Of a DNA stretch of 64,000 nt, positions 33,584 through 41,349 are shown in pieces. Numbering within the stretch: the first letter of the stretch is position 1; every line of letters begins with the position of its first letter. The stretch comes from CAWGOF01 sp963824225 (GTDB lineage Bacteria; Acidobacteriota; Polarisedimenticolia; Polarisedimenticolales; Polarisedimenticolaceae): the NCBI GenBank assembly GCA_963824225.1, contig CAWGOF010000003.1:2108001-2172000 (forward strand), written 5' to 3'. The notes beneath the pieces are model-generated. The model had not been told where the DNA came from. It saw nothing but the letters and a program-made list of their open reading frames with translations, and did not search any database. The position numbers and the translations under genes are program-made.

Positions 33584-34160
33584 TCCGCCTCCTTGAAGAG
33601 CGGCAGGTTGAACAGATCCGGCTCGACCGGGCGGCGGCGCTTGCTGCGTCTGGCGCAGGCTTCTCGCCGTCGGACAGCGCTAGAAACAGCGCTCGCCGCC
33701 AGCCGCGCTGCGTGTCCTCCGGCAGACCCGCCTCGGCCACGGTCATCGCGAAGAGCCACCAACGCTCCTCGGGACGGAGCGCCGCCCACTTGCTGCAGAT
33801 CACGGGAATCTGCTCGTCGTTCGCCGTCTCGGCGGCCCAGGCCAGCACGCAGAGCTCCTTGCCCGAGCAGGCGCTCGACGAGGTTCGTTCCGGTGTGCCA
33901 GCGGCCGGTCATGACCTTCGCGGCCTTGAGCCGGTCGTTGAACTCGCGCCGGGCGATGTCGGCGATCGCCGACCAGACGCGGCGGTCGAGCACGACGCGC
34001 TCTTCGTCGCGCGGGATGCCGGCCTCCTGGCCGCGGTAGCCGTAGTCCTCGACGATCACGACCGGCTCGTTCGCGTGCGGCCGGGATCTCGACGCGGAAG
34101 AGGTGCGCGCCGAAGCTTGTCGGGCGCGCCGAAGTCGACTGTCGCGGGCTTCTCGCTCAT
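33580..34160 (-). CDS. DUF3780 anti-phage-associated protein (frameshifted)
   Basis: About 193 residues from the ATG at 34160 (MSEKPATVDFGAPDK). Recognisable DUF3780 stretches are 'ANEPVVIVEDYGYRGQEAG', 'LDRRVWSAIADIARREFNDR', 'TGTNLVERLLG' and 'ELCVLAWAAETANDEQIPVI'; it ends 'EPDLFNLPLFKEAE'. The family is known only from operons with DUF499 and DUF1156 proteins and has no assigned activity. It overlaps both neighbours by four bases. Indels occur near 34095, 33860 and 33655. Confidence 0.75.
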
Positions 34161-37100
34161 TGCTCGACGTCCCCTGGCTGCAGTTCGATGTCCGAGCTTC
34201 TCGGCAGAAGTCCTTCAGATCGTGCCCCGAGGCGAAGTGCGCCTTGCGGAAGGTCATGGTGACCGGCGTGTCGGGCGCGAACTTCTCCAGCACCTTCTCG
34301 AGAAGCGCGTCGATGAAGGCGGCGTCGACCGCGATCTCGCCGACCATGATGCGCGATCATTTGGTTGCCCTGGCCGACCGTGAGCACGACGCCTTCGAAC
34401 GTCGACGGACTTCTCGGCCGCCTGCTTGAGCCCTTCGAAGGTCTTGGCGCGCGAGTCGAGCTTGCGGCCGGTGCGCGAGACGAGGCGCGCGGGCTTCACG
34501 TCGTCGATCTGCACGCCCTTCTTGCCCTTGGCCGGGAAGCGGAAGTCGGTCTTGGCCTCGAGCCCGTCGGCCTCGGCGAAGGCGCGCAGCAGCACCTCGC
34601 CGTCACCGATCGCGATCGGGCCTTCGTAGCGCGTGCCGTCGCGCGGCTCGCTGCCGTCGAGCGTGTAGCGGATTTCGCCCCGCGGGGCGACGAAGAGCTC
34701 GACGCTGCGCTTGCCGCCCTGCTCGGTCAAGCTGGTTGCGCAGGACGAGCTTGTTCGACCAGGTCACCGGGTCGCCGGTCTCGTACTGGCCCGAGGGATC
34801 GCACGACGAGGAAGCTCGACGCGCAGCGCCGCCGTCGAGTAGGGATTGTCCTTGAGCTGCGGGCTCGACTCGGAGACCGGCGCCGTCCTCGGCGTAGTGG
34901 ATGCGCGGCGCCGGGCCGGCGTTCTGCGGGTTGACCTCGCAGGCGCACGCTGCCCCTCGTCGTCCGGCTCGGGCTCGGCAATGACCTGGGCCGAGGTGCG
35001 CTTCTTCTTGGGCTTCTTCGTGACGTAGCCGTTGCCGAGGTCCTCCCACAGGCCGCGGTTGCAGGCGATGGACTTGAGCGTGTCGAGGCCCTTGCGGCGG
35101 CAGCCACGGCATGCCCGCCTGCTCGGCGTAGCGGTCGGCCACGTCGGACCAGCGGGCCTCGTCCTGGTTCTCCGGCCAGAGCAGGTCCTGCGCCTTGTCG
35201 CGGATGGCGTCGAACTCCTTCTCGACGTCGAGGTAGAGCTTGAGCGGGTTCGAGGTCGAGCGTCTTCTCGATCTGCTCCTCGCCGTTGAAGGGCTTGGTC
35301 GCGTCGCGGGTCATGTCCAGCGGCTTCGGCGCGAGCTGGGCCGGCTTGCCGGCGCGCTGGATCGGGAAGAGCACCTTGTCGAACAGACTGAGGATGGTGG
35401 AGTTGAAGTCCTGCTCGTAGGTCTGCTGCTTGCGCTCGAGATCGTCGCGCTGCGGGTGGCCCTTGGGGATGCGGCCGTCGGCCTTCTGGGCGGCGAAGAG
35501 CTGGCGGGCCGCCTTCTCGACGCTGCCCATGGCGGTCTTGTCGCCGGTGAGGACGCACAGGTTGTTCTTCTGGCTCAGACCCTCGAAGAACTTCTGAACC
35601 TCCTCGGGCGGGATCTTCGAGTCGGGGCTGACGATCAGCAAGCACGCGGCCCTTGCGCACGCGGTCGGCGACCTCTTCGAGCCGCGGCAGCGGCAGGACG
35701 TCTTCGTAGACCGTCTTGCGCGTCGGCCTTGAACATGTCGCGCAGGCGGTGGCGGATCAGATCGTCGACCTGGTTCTCGGGCGCGTCGTGGGCGAGGCTC
35801 TGCAGGAGCTTGGTGAGGTTCTCCTGGCGGTCGAAGTAGTAGCGGCCCTCGGGCGTGTGGTGGAGATACCAGGCGACCTTCTCCAGCTCCTCGAACGCGG
35901 CCAGGAACTCGGACGGCTCGCGCAGCGGCGAGACGAGGCACTCGACCATCTCCTCGCGCGTGAGGCCCTTCACCGCGTTGACGGCGGTGGAGAGGCTGGC
36001 GGTGAGCAGCAGCGCGCCGACCTGCGTCGCCGCTTCCTTGCCGGTCTGCGAGATCGATGACTTGCGCGTGGGCGGACTGCTGCGCGTCCCAGAGATCCTT
36101 GGCGATGACGTCGCGCATGCCCGGAGATCTCGGTGAGCTTGTCGCGCACTTCCGGAATGGACAGATCGAAGTGCTGCGGGCCGATCAGGAAGACGTCGTT
36201 GGCCTTGCGCTCCCAGACGGACTTGAGCAGGCGCGAGACCAGCTCGATCAGCCCGCGCGTCTGCTTGAACTGCTCGTTCTCCTTGAAGAGCGCGATGACG
36301 TTCTTGAGGCGCGGGTGGAAGGGATAGGTCGCGGCGATCTCGTCGGCGATCGCCTCGGCGCCGCGATTGCGCCGTCTTGGATTTGGCCGCCTCCTCGAGC
36401 TTGCGGCCGAAGGCGCTCGGCGATGTCGCCGATCTCGGCCTTGTCGGGCAGCGACTGTGAAGAGCCGCTTGCGCAGGATGTCGTAGATCTCGTTGGCGGC
36501 GAGATCCACCGGCGTGATGCTGCGCTCCTGCCGGCCGAGCTCGGCGCGCGCGTCTTCGAGCGCGCGGTTGATGAGCTTGCCGCCGGTGTCGTAGGCCGCG
36601 GCAAGGTCGGAGACGACGACGCAGACGTTCTTCTTCTTGCCCGCCGCGGTGAGCAGGTTGGCGAAGGCGCGCGTAGCGATGTCGGCAACGGTGCCGTTGC
36701 CTACCTTCTGGGTGTCGAGGTAGTGGAAGTACGGCGGCATCTCGTCGAGCAGGATCAGGACCGGCTCGTCGCCCTCAAACAGCTTGAGCCAGTCCTTCTC
36801 GTCCGGCGCTTTCGGGCCGCCGGTCCAGAACGCCCTGAACTGCTCGCCTTTGCCGAGCTGGTTGGCGATCTCGCCCCAGAAGAAGTGGTCCGGGTTGTTG
36901 CGGCCGTTGAACGCCGCGATCGCGGCACTGTCGAAGGCGTCGGCGTGGAGACATCCCGCGCAGTAGCTTCGCCCGCAGCTCCGGGTGCTTGGCGAGCAGG
37001 CCGAAGCCGACCAGCAGATGCGTCTTGCCGCCGCCCATCGCCTGCTTGAGATGGAACACGGCCTGGGAGGAGGCGCCCGCAAGGCGGGCGATGCCCTCGC

Positions 37101-37261
37101 TGATGAGGTCCTGCATGCCCTGCGTGATGTGCGTCTTCTCGAAGAACGCGCTCGCCGTCGCCCTCGTCGCCGATCAGCTCGTCGAGCTGCTCGATCTGGT
37201 CGCTGAGCTTGATCGAGAGGGCGTTGGGTTGGAGTTGGCAGGCATCGCGGACGGTCTTCAT
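34157..37261 (-). CDS. DUF499 ATPase of the defence system (frameshifted)
   Basis: About 1,030 residues from the ATG at 37261 (MKTVRDACQLQPNALSIKLS). Walker A is QAMGGGKTHLLVGFGLLAKH near residue 80, Walker B is VLILLDEMPPYFHYLDTQ, with a sensor-like 'NVCVVVSDLAAAYDTGG'. Near the C-terminus 'YTLDGSEPRDGTRYEGPIA' is a chitobiase-like beta module characteristic of this family, followed by 'VTMTFRKAHFASGHDLKDF'. It is a large AAA-type ATPase thought to drive or sense in anti-phage operons. About ten single-base frame changes are spread along its length. Confidence 0.78.
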
Positions 37262-37276
37262 GGAACGCTCCCGGGG

Positions 37277-37477
37277 TTATCCCTCGGCCTTGGCGGATTG
37301 GTCGATCTTCTGAAGCAACCGCTCTAGGTCCGATCGGGCAAACAACCGATAGCCGTTCACGGGGTTGCGATGGACGCGGATCTTCCCGTCACCAGCCCAG
37401 TTGCGAAGGGTATTCGGCGAAACGCCGAGCAGCTCGGCAGCTTCTTTCACGCGGAGATAGTCTTTGACCTTCCTCAT
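37277..37477 (-). CDS. MerR/excisionase-type HTH protein
   Basis: 66 residues from the ATG at 37477 (MRKVKDYLRVKEAAELLGVS); a TTG at 37498 would add seven. The helix-turn-helix 'EAAELLGVSPNTLRNWAGDG' with wing 'KIRVHRNPVNGYRLFARSDL' is the excisionase/AlpA pattern. It lies 15 bases before the DUF499 gene and so probably regulates that operon; given its place by the ssrA integration site it could also be a former excisionase. Confidence 0.8.
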   Translation of the reverse strand: MRKVKDYLRVKEAAELLGVSPNTLRNWAGDGKIRVHRNPVNGYRLFARSDLERLLQKIDQSAKAEG

Positions 37478-37536
37478 GATTCGATGCTCAGACGCCAAAC
37501 ATTACCAGAGGTTCCACCGGGAGGAAAGTCCGGGGC

Positions 37537-37722
37537 GCGCAGGCGAGGGGCGATCAGGAACTCGCGGGGCACCAGGACCTCTCGACGACCCAGCGTTACA
37601 TGCACCTGAGCCCGGCCGCGATGGGGGGCGCCATCCGGCTCCTCGAGCAGCGGAACGACGGTCACGAGCGTGGAGACGGTTTGGAGACGGGCTCCCCCTC
37701 GAAACCGAAGGCGGGCCCGTAG
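37537..37722 (+). pseudogene. Tyrosine recombinase (integrase) C-terminal remnant
   Basis: One + frame reads QELAGHQDLSTTQRYMHLSP, then AAMGGAIRLLEQRNDGH, and ends at TAG 37720-37722. LxGHxxLSTTQRYxH is the C-terminal catalytic block of phage-type integrases, with the histidine and the nucleophilic tyrosine (in QRYMHL). Everything upstream, including the catalytic arginines, is missing. It stops 11 bases before the ssrA 3' end, as expected for the integrase of an ssrA-targeting island. Confidence 0.8.
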
Positions 37723-37732
37723 AGCGAGTTAG

Positions 37733-37760
37733 CTGGTGGAGGCGGCGGGAATCGAACCCG
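37733..37760 (+). repeat. Right attachment-site repeat (ssrA 3' end)
   Basis: The + strand sequence CTGGTGGAGGCGGCGGGAAT and the following CGAACCCG is the complement of the tmRNA acceptor and T arm. It is repeated, with one base missing, at 18293-18319 in direct orientation. Integration here preserves a functional ssrA 3' end. Confidence 0.72.
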
Positions 37761-38086
37761 CGTCCGAGACGGTTCGTACGGAAGCTTCTACGCGCGTAGC
37801 CGGCTCGTCTTTTTTCTCGCCTCCCGGCCGCTGAGCGGCAAATGGCTGGGAGGCCAGCCCGTGGTTCTCGCCCGGCGGCTACGGACATCACCGCCGGACC
37901 AGCCCGAGTTAATGGCGTCTCTTCGAATCGCTTCGGGCCGTGCTATCCGAGAGACGTCGCGGTCAATTAAGCCGCGAGTGCGTAGCTGTTGTTGTCAGCT
38001 ATTTCTATTTCCACGGATTATCGAGGAGTGGACCCTCGGCGCGCTACTCCCGCCTCTACACATCCCGTCGAAACCATTTCGCCCCC
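37734..38086 (-). ncRNA. ssrA: tmRNA
   Basis: 353 nt. The 5' end GGGGGCG (from 38086) pairs with CGCCUCC seven bases from the 3' end, leaving A and an encoded CCA (37736-37734). A tRNA-Ala-like T arm (GGGUUCGAUUCCC) precedes it. The internal tag frame at 37999-37967 reads ADNNSYALAA then UAA. tmRNA with SmpB rescues stalled ribosomes and adds this degradation tag. The 3' end serves as the integration target of the island. Confidence 0.95.
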
Positions 38087-38105
38087 GGATGCGAGGTCAA
38101 CAAGC

Positions 38106-38133
38106 ATTGTAGGATCGCTGAGGACCCGGTCAA
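38106..38133 (-). promoter_or_regulatory. Promoter of ssrA
   Basis: TTGACC (38133-38128) and TACAAT (38111-38106) with a 16-base spacer on the minus strand, 20 bases before the mature tmRNA 5' end. Both boxes are 5/6 matches to the sigma70 consensus. Confidence 0.65.
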
Positions 38134-38220
38134 GCTCCGCCAGAAAAAGCCCGCTGCCGTGTCGATCCGCGGCCCCGTCGCGCGTCGTACGGGTGGAGCC
38201 GAAAACCAAAGGAGTTTCCA

Positions 38221-38649
38221 ATGCGTGTCATGGTGATCGTCAAGGCGGACAAGGATTCCGAAGCCGGGAAGATGCCCTCAGAGAAGCTGCTCACCGAGAT
38301 GGGCCAGTTCAACGAAGAGCTGGTCAAGGCCGGGGTGATGCTCGCCGGCGAGGGCCTGCACCCGAGCTCGAAGGGGGTGCGCATCCGCTTTTCCGGCGGA
38401 AAGACGAGCGTCGTCGACGGGCCGTTCGCCGAGACCAAGGAGCTGATCGCCGGGTTCTGGCTGTGGCAGGTCCGGTCGATGGACGAGGCGATCGAGTGGG
38501 CCCGGCGCTGCCCGTGCCCGACCGGCGCCGACGAGGCGCTCGAGATCCGACCGGTGTTCGAGACCGAGGATTTCGGCGCCGAGATGACGCCCGAGCTGCG
38601 GGAGCAGGAAGAGCGCCTGCGGGCCGAGATCGAGAAGCAGCGCCGCTGA
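38221..38649 (+). CDS. YCII-related protein with DGPF motif
   Basis: 142 residues; AAAGGAG stands before the ATG at 38221. 'MRVMVIVKADKDSEAGKMPS' opens the fold and the DGPF motif sits in SVVDGPFAETKEL, followed by 'GFWLWQVRSMDEAIEWARRC'. DGPF proteins are known partners of ECF42-type sigma factors and are usually adjacent to them. Here the nearest ECF42-like gene is 2.7 kb downstream, still on the same strand. Biochemical role is unknown. Confidence 0.85.
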   Translation: MRVMVIVKADKDSEAGKMPSEKLLTEMGQFNEELVKAGVMLAGEGLHPSSKGVRIRFSGGKTSVVDGPFAETKELIAGFWLWQVRSMDEAIEWARRCPCPTGADEALEIRPVFETEDFGAEMTPELREQEERLRAEIEKQRR

Positions 38650-38971
38650 GCAGACGCTCGAGGGCCTCGCGGTGGAACCCGACGAGCAGCGTCTCGCCCC
38701 GACGCACCATCGGCGCACGGTAGTTGCCGGTGGGACCCTTGAGATCGCTGGGCTTCGCCGCCCGCGCGTCGAGCTCGACGATCTTCGTGCCCCGCGCGAG
38801 GATCACGCGGCTCACGCTGCCGAGCAGCTCGCGCACCTCGCGATCGGTCAGTGGGCGGGCCCGTGCCGAACGCTCCTCGACCACCGTCACGCCACGCGTT
38901 TCGAGCACCTCACGGGTGCGCTCGCAACTGGTTCAGGACGGGCGGTGGTAGTACAGGTCGAGTCGTGCCAT
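38324..38971 (-). CDS. Candidate selenoprotein: ArsC/Spx-like thioredoxin-fold protein with UxxC site
   Basis: From the ATG at 38971 (CGGAG upstream) the frame reads MARLDLYYHRPS, then TGA at 38933-38935 (codon 13), then TSCERTREVLETRGVTVVEE, 'RPLTDREVRELLGSVSRVIL', 'KPSDLKGPTGNYRAPMVRRG' and 'TLLVGFHREALERLLS'. This is a complete ArsC/Spx-type glutaredoxin-like domain of ~110 residues in which TGA replaces the first Cys of CxxC, giving U-T-S-C. A bacterial SECIS-like hairpin follows at the standard distance. The domain should end near 38645, but no stop occurs until 38324, so ~105 extra codons lie antisense to the DGPF gene. Either the protein has a tail or a stop was lost. Confidence 0.78.
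38905..38919 (-). promoter_or_regulatory. Putative bacterial SECIS hairpin
   Basis: GCACC (nt 14-18 after the UGA) pairs with GGUGC (24-28) around the loop CGUGA. The loop G is nt 20 after UGA and is followed by U, the same geometry as the hairpin in the other selenoprotein candidate. This matches the bacterial SECIS rules for SelB binding. Confidence 0.65.
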
Positions 38972-38994
38972 GGTTCGCTCCGGAGGAGGGGCCA

Positions 38995-39429
38995 ATGAAT
39001 ATGGAACGCGCCAAAGAGATCACGCTCTTTCTGCTGCGGGTAGTCTCCGGCCTGCTGTTCCTGCAAGCCGGGGGGATGAAGATCCTCGACTGGTTCGGCG
39101 GGATCCCGGCCGAGTTCGGCGGGCACCCGCCCTTCCTGTCCCAGACCTGGATCGGAGGGATGCTCGAGCTCCTCGGCGGCACGGCGATCCTGCTCGGGCT
39201 CGGAACCCGGCCCGTGGCGTTCATCCTGTCGGGAGAGATGGCGGTCGCGTACTTCCAGTTCCATCAGCCCAACGGCTTCTGGCCGGTCCAGAATCACGGC
39301 GAGCCGGCGGTGCTGCTGTGCTTCATCTTCCTCTTCTTCGCGGCCCACGGTGGCGGCGTTTGGAGCGCTGACGCGATGCTCCGCAGAATGAGACAGCCTC
39401 GCGCGGGTGCCGAGCGCGCCTCGCCCTAG
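38995..39429 (+). CDS. DoxX-family membrane protein
   Basis: 144 residues from the ATG at 38995, which has GGAGGAGGGG ahead. Four hydrophobic segments are visible: 'ITLFLLRVVSGLLFLQAGGM', 'GGMLELLGGTAILLGLG', 'PVAFILSGEMAVAYFQF' and 'AVLLCFIFLFFAAHGGG'. This is the DoxX/SURF4-like four-helix inner-membrane protein; roles include oxidative-stress and quinone-linked functions, but none is certain. It is divergent from the ArsC-like selenoprotein gene, with 23 bases between starts, so both may respond to redox conditions. Confidence 0.85.
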   Translation: MNMERAKEITLFLLRVVSGLLFLQAGGMKILDWFGGIPAEFGGHPPFLSQTWIGGMLELLGGTAILLGLGTRPVAFILSGEMAVAYFQFHQPNGFWPVQNHGEPAVLLCFIFLFFAAHGGGVWSADAMLRRMRQPRAGAERASP

Positions 39430-39998
39430 CGCTCGACGCTGCCACTCTCGGACAGGACGAACTCGCCGGCCCGCTCGATGATCTCGCCGCACTTGCTGCA
39501 GGTCCGCCCGGCTACGGGGCCGTTCCAGAACGCGTCCATGATCCGGTGGAGGTCTTGGTCGATGTGCGCCAGGCGGAACGTGGCCTCGTGAACCAGCGTG
39601 TCGCAGCTCTCGCAGTACCAGCGCAGGTGGTCGTCCTGCGTCTTTCCGTCCACGACGCGCGGGAACTCGACGATCAGTCCGATCGTGTTCGCCGGGCGCT
39701 GGGGTCGGTGCGGAACCCGTCGCGGGCAGAGCCACATCTCCCCCTCGCGAATGACGACGTTCCGCGGCGGACCGCCCTCCGGGGGGCGGATCCGGACGGC
39801 GATGTCTCCCTCGAGCTGGTAGAACAGCTCATCGGTCGGGTTGACGTGGTAGTCGTTGCGGGTGTTGGGCCCCAACGAGCAGAACACGATGACATCCGAG
39901 GCCTCCGGGTAGAACTGCTTGTTCATCACCGGCGGCTTGAAGTGGCTCCGGTTGTCCTCGATCCATCGCATCAAGTTGAACGGCTCAGCGACGGGCAT
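39426..39998 (-). CDS. 3-hydroxyanthranilate 3,4-dioxygenase
   Basis: 190 residues. The cupin iron ligands are His51 and Glu57 in 'NDYHVNPTDELFYQLEG' and a later His in 'PRRVPHRPQRP'. The N-terminus 'PFNLMRWIEDNRSHFKPPVM' is diagnostic. The bacterial C-terminal rubredoxin-like metal site is present as WYCESC and CSKCGE. The enzyme opens 3-hydroxyanthranilate to a quinolinate precursor in tryptophan catabolism or the eukaryote-like NAD route. No other kynurenine-pathway gene is in view. Confidence 0.92.
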   Translation of the reverse strand: MPVAEPFNLMRWIEDNRSHFKPPVMNKQFYPEASDVIVFCSLGPNTRNDYHVNPTDELFYQLEGDIAVRIRPPEGGPPRNVVIREGEMWLCPRRVPHRPQRPANTIGLIVEFPRVVDGKTQDDHLRWYCESCDTLVHEATFRLAHIDQDLHRIMDAFWNGPVAGRTCSKCGEIIERAGEFVLSESGSVER

Positions 39999-40065
39999 GG
40001 CACTCCTCCGTGTCGAGTCCTTCCGGGCTCAGTCTACCGCGACGATCCTGTAGAATCCCGCGGCC

Positions 40066-40530
40066 GTGAAGCCATCCTCCCAGCGCGCGCCGACCCTCTA
40101 CGGCATCGTCACGTTCAAGGTCCTGCGCGGCGTCATCCTCCTCATGATCGCGCTGAAGGGGTTCACGCTCGTCGGGGAGGACCTGCGGCCGCACTTCGAT
40201 GCGGCGGTGCAGCGGCTCAGGCTCGACCCCGAGACGGAGTTCTTCGACCGCCTCGGCGCCCGCATCGACGGGATCACGTCCGCGAATGTCGGCTGGGCGG
40301 CGACGGGCGCGCTCTTGTACGGCCTGCTCTCCCTCGCCGAAGGGATCGGCCTCGCATTTCGTGCCCGCTGGGCGCGCCTGCTCGTCGTCGCCGAGTCCGG
40401 GTTCTTCATCCCGCTCGAGGTCTACGCGCTGATCACGAACCCGTCGGGGACGATTCTGACGATCTTGATCCTCAACATCGCCATCGTCGTTTACCTTCAC
40501 CGAAACCGGGACCGCCTGTTCCACCATTGA
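40066..40530 (+). CDS. DUF2127-family membrane protein
   Basis: 154 residues from a GTG at 40066. Four hydrophobic segments: 'LYGIVTFKVLRGVILLMIAL', 'GWAATGALLYGLLSLAEGIG', 'ARLLVVAESGFFIPLEVYAL' and 'TILTILILNIAIVVYLHRNR'. The spacing and the 'FKVLRG' and 'EGIGL' words match DUF2127 predicted membrane proteins. Function unknown. Confidence 0.75.
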   Translation: MKPSSQRAPTLYGIVTFKVLRGVILLMIALKGFTLVGEDLRPHFDAAVQRLRLDPETEFFDRLGARIDGITSANVGWAATGALLYGLLSLAEGIGLAFRARWARLLVVAESGFFIPLEVYALITNPSGTILTILILNIAIVVYLHRNRDRLFHH

Positions 40531-40758
40531 TAGCCACGTATCCTGCGTGGCGTCATGATCGACGGAGGATTTCCGAACCGAAACTGGCCTTGCGCGCAAA
40601 CCCGAAGACTCGACGGCGGCCCCGAACTAGCATCCTCCTCGCAGCCTCTCGGTCCCCTTGCGTCTCTCGCGGATCGTCGCCGTGCGACACCTTTGCTCCG
40701 CGCACATTGCCGACTGTGCCGCGCCACCGTACGATCCCATCGACAGGAGCGACCATCC

Positions 40759-41298
40759 ATGGCAACCGGGCTCAAGCTCGACTACTCCGATCTGCGGTTC
40801 ACTCCCGACGACGGTCGCCGCTACGAGCTTGTCCGCGGGGATCTGCTCGTGACGCCCTCTCCAGGGCGGACACATCAGCGGATCTCGAAGAGGCTCCACC
40901 GGATGCTGGAGGACTATTTTGAGACTCGCGGGGCCGGCGAGGTGTTTTGCGCCCCCACCGATGTCATCCTGACGCCCCGCGACGTCTTCGTGCCCGATCT
41001 GGTCGTCGTAGCCGATCCGGAAGACAATGCCGAGCGCGGGATCGAGCGCCCTCCCCTTCTCGTCGTCGAGATCCTGTCGCCCTCGACTCGCCGAGCCGAT
41101 AGGGGCGTCAAGGCGATCCGCTACGCCAAGCTCGGCATCGAGCACTACTGGATCGTCGATCCGGAGTCGCGACGTGTCGAATGCCTTCGCTCCGAGAGCG
41201 GCACGTTTCGACCCGTCGTTGAAGCCGAAGGACACGCCTCCCTGACACATCCGGACTGGAGCGGCCTCGTGATCGACCTGGCCGCGCTCTGGCGCTGA
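40759..41298 (+). CDS. Uma2-family (DUF820) putative nuclease
   Basis: 179 residues from the ATG at 40759 (AGGAG upstream). 'RYELVRGDLLVTPSPGRTHQ', 'VFVPDLVVVAD' and 'PPLLVVEILSPSTRRADRGV' with 'KAIRYAKLGIEHYWIVDPES' are the conserved blocks of Uma2 proteins, a PD-(D/E)xK fold (D in PDLVVV, E in VEILSP, K in VKAIRY). Members are abundant in cyanobacteria and other large-genome bacteria, and their activity is unproven. Confidence 0.88.
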   Translation: MATGLKLDYSDLRFTPDDGRRYELVRGDLLVTPSPGRTHQRISKRLHRMLEDYFETRGAGEVFCAPTDVILTPRDVFVPDLVVVADPEDNAERGIERPPLLVVEILSPSTRRADRGVKAIRYAKLGIEHYWIVDPESRRVECLRSESGTFRPVVEAEGHASLTHPDWSGLVIDLAALWR

Positions 41299-41349
41299 GC
41301 ACCGGACGGCGGGCGCAGTTGCGTCCACGTCCGTCGGGTGATGTGATGG

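Noticed and set aside
29450..36000. In-frame UGA codons as further selenocysteine sites
   Set aside because: In this region the stops come with a change of reading frame, not a continuation in the same frame, and no SECIS-like hairpin or redox motif is present.
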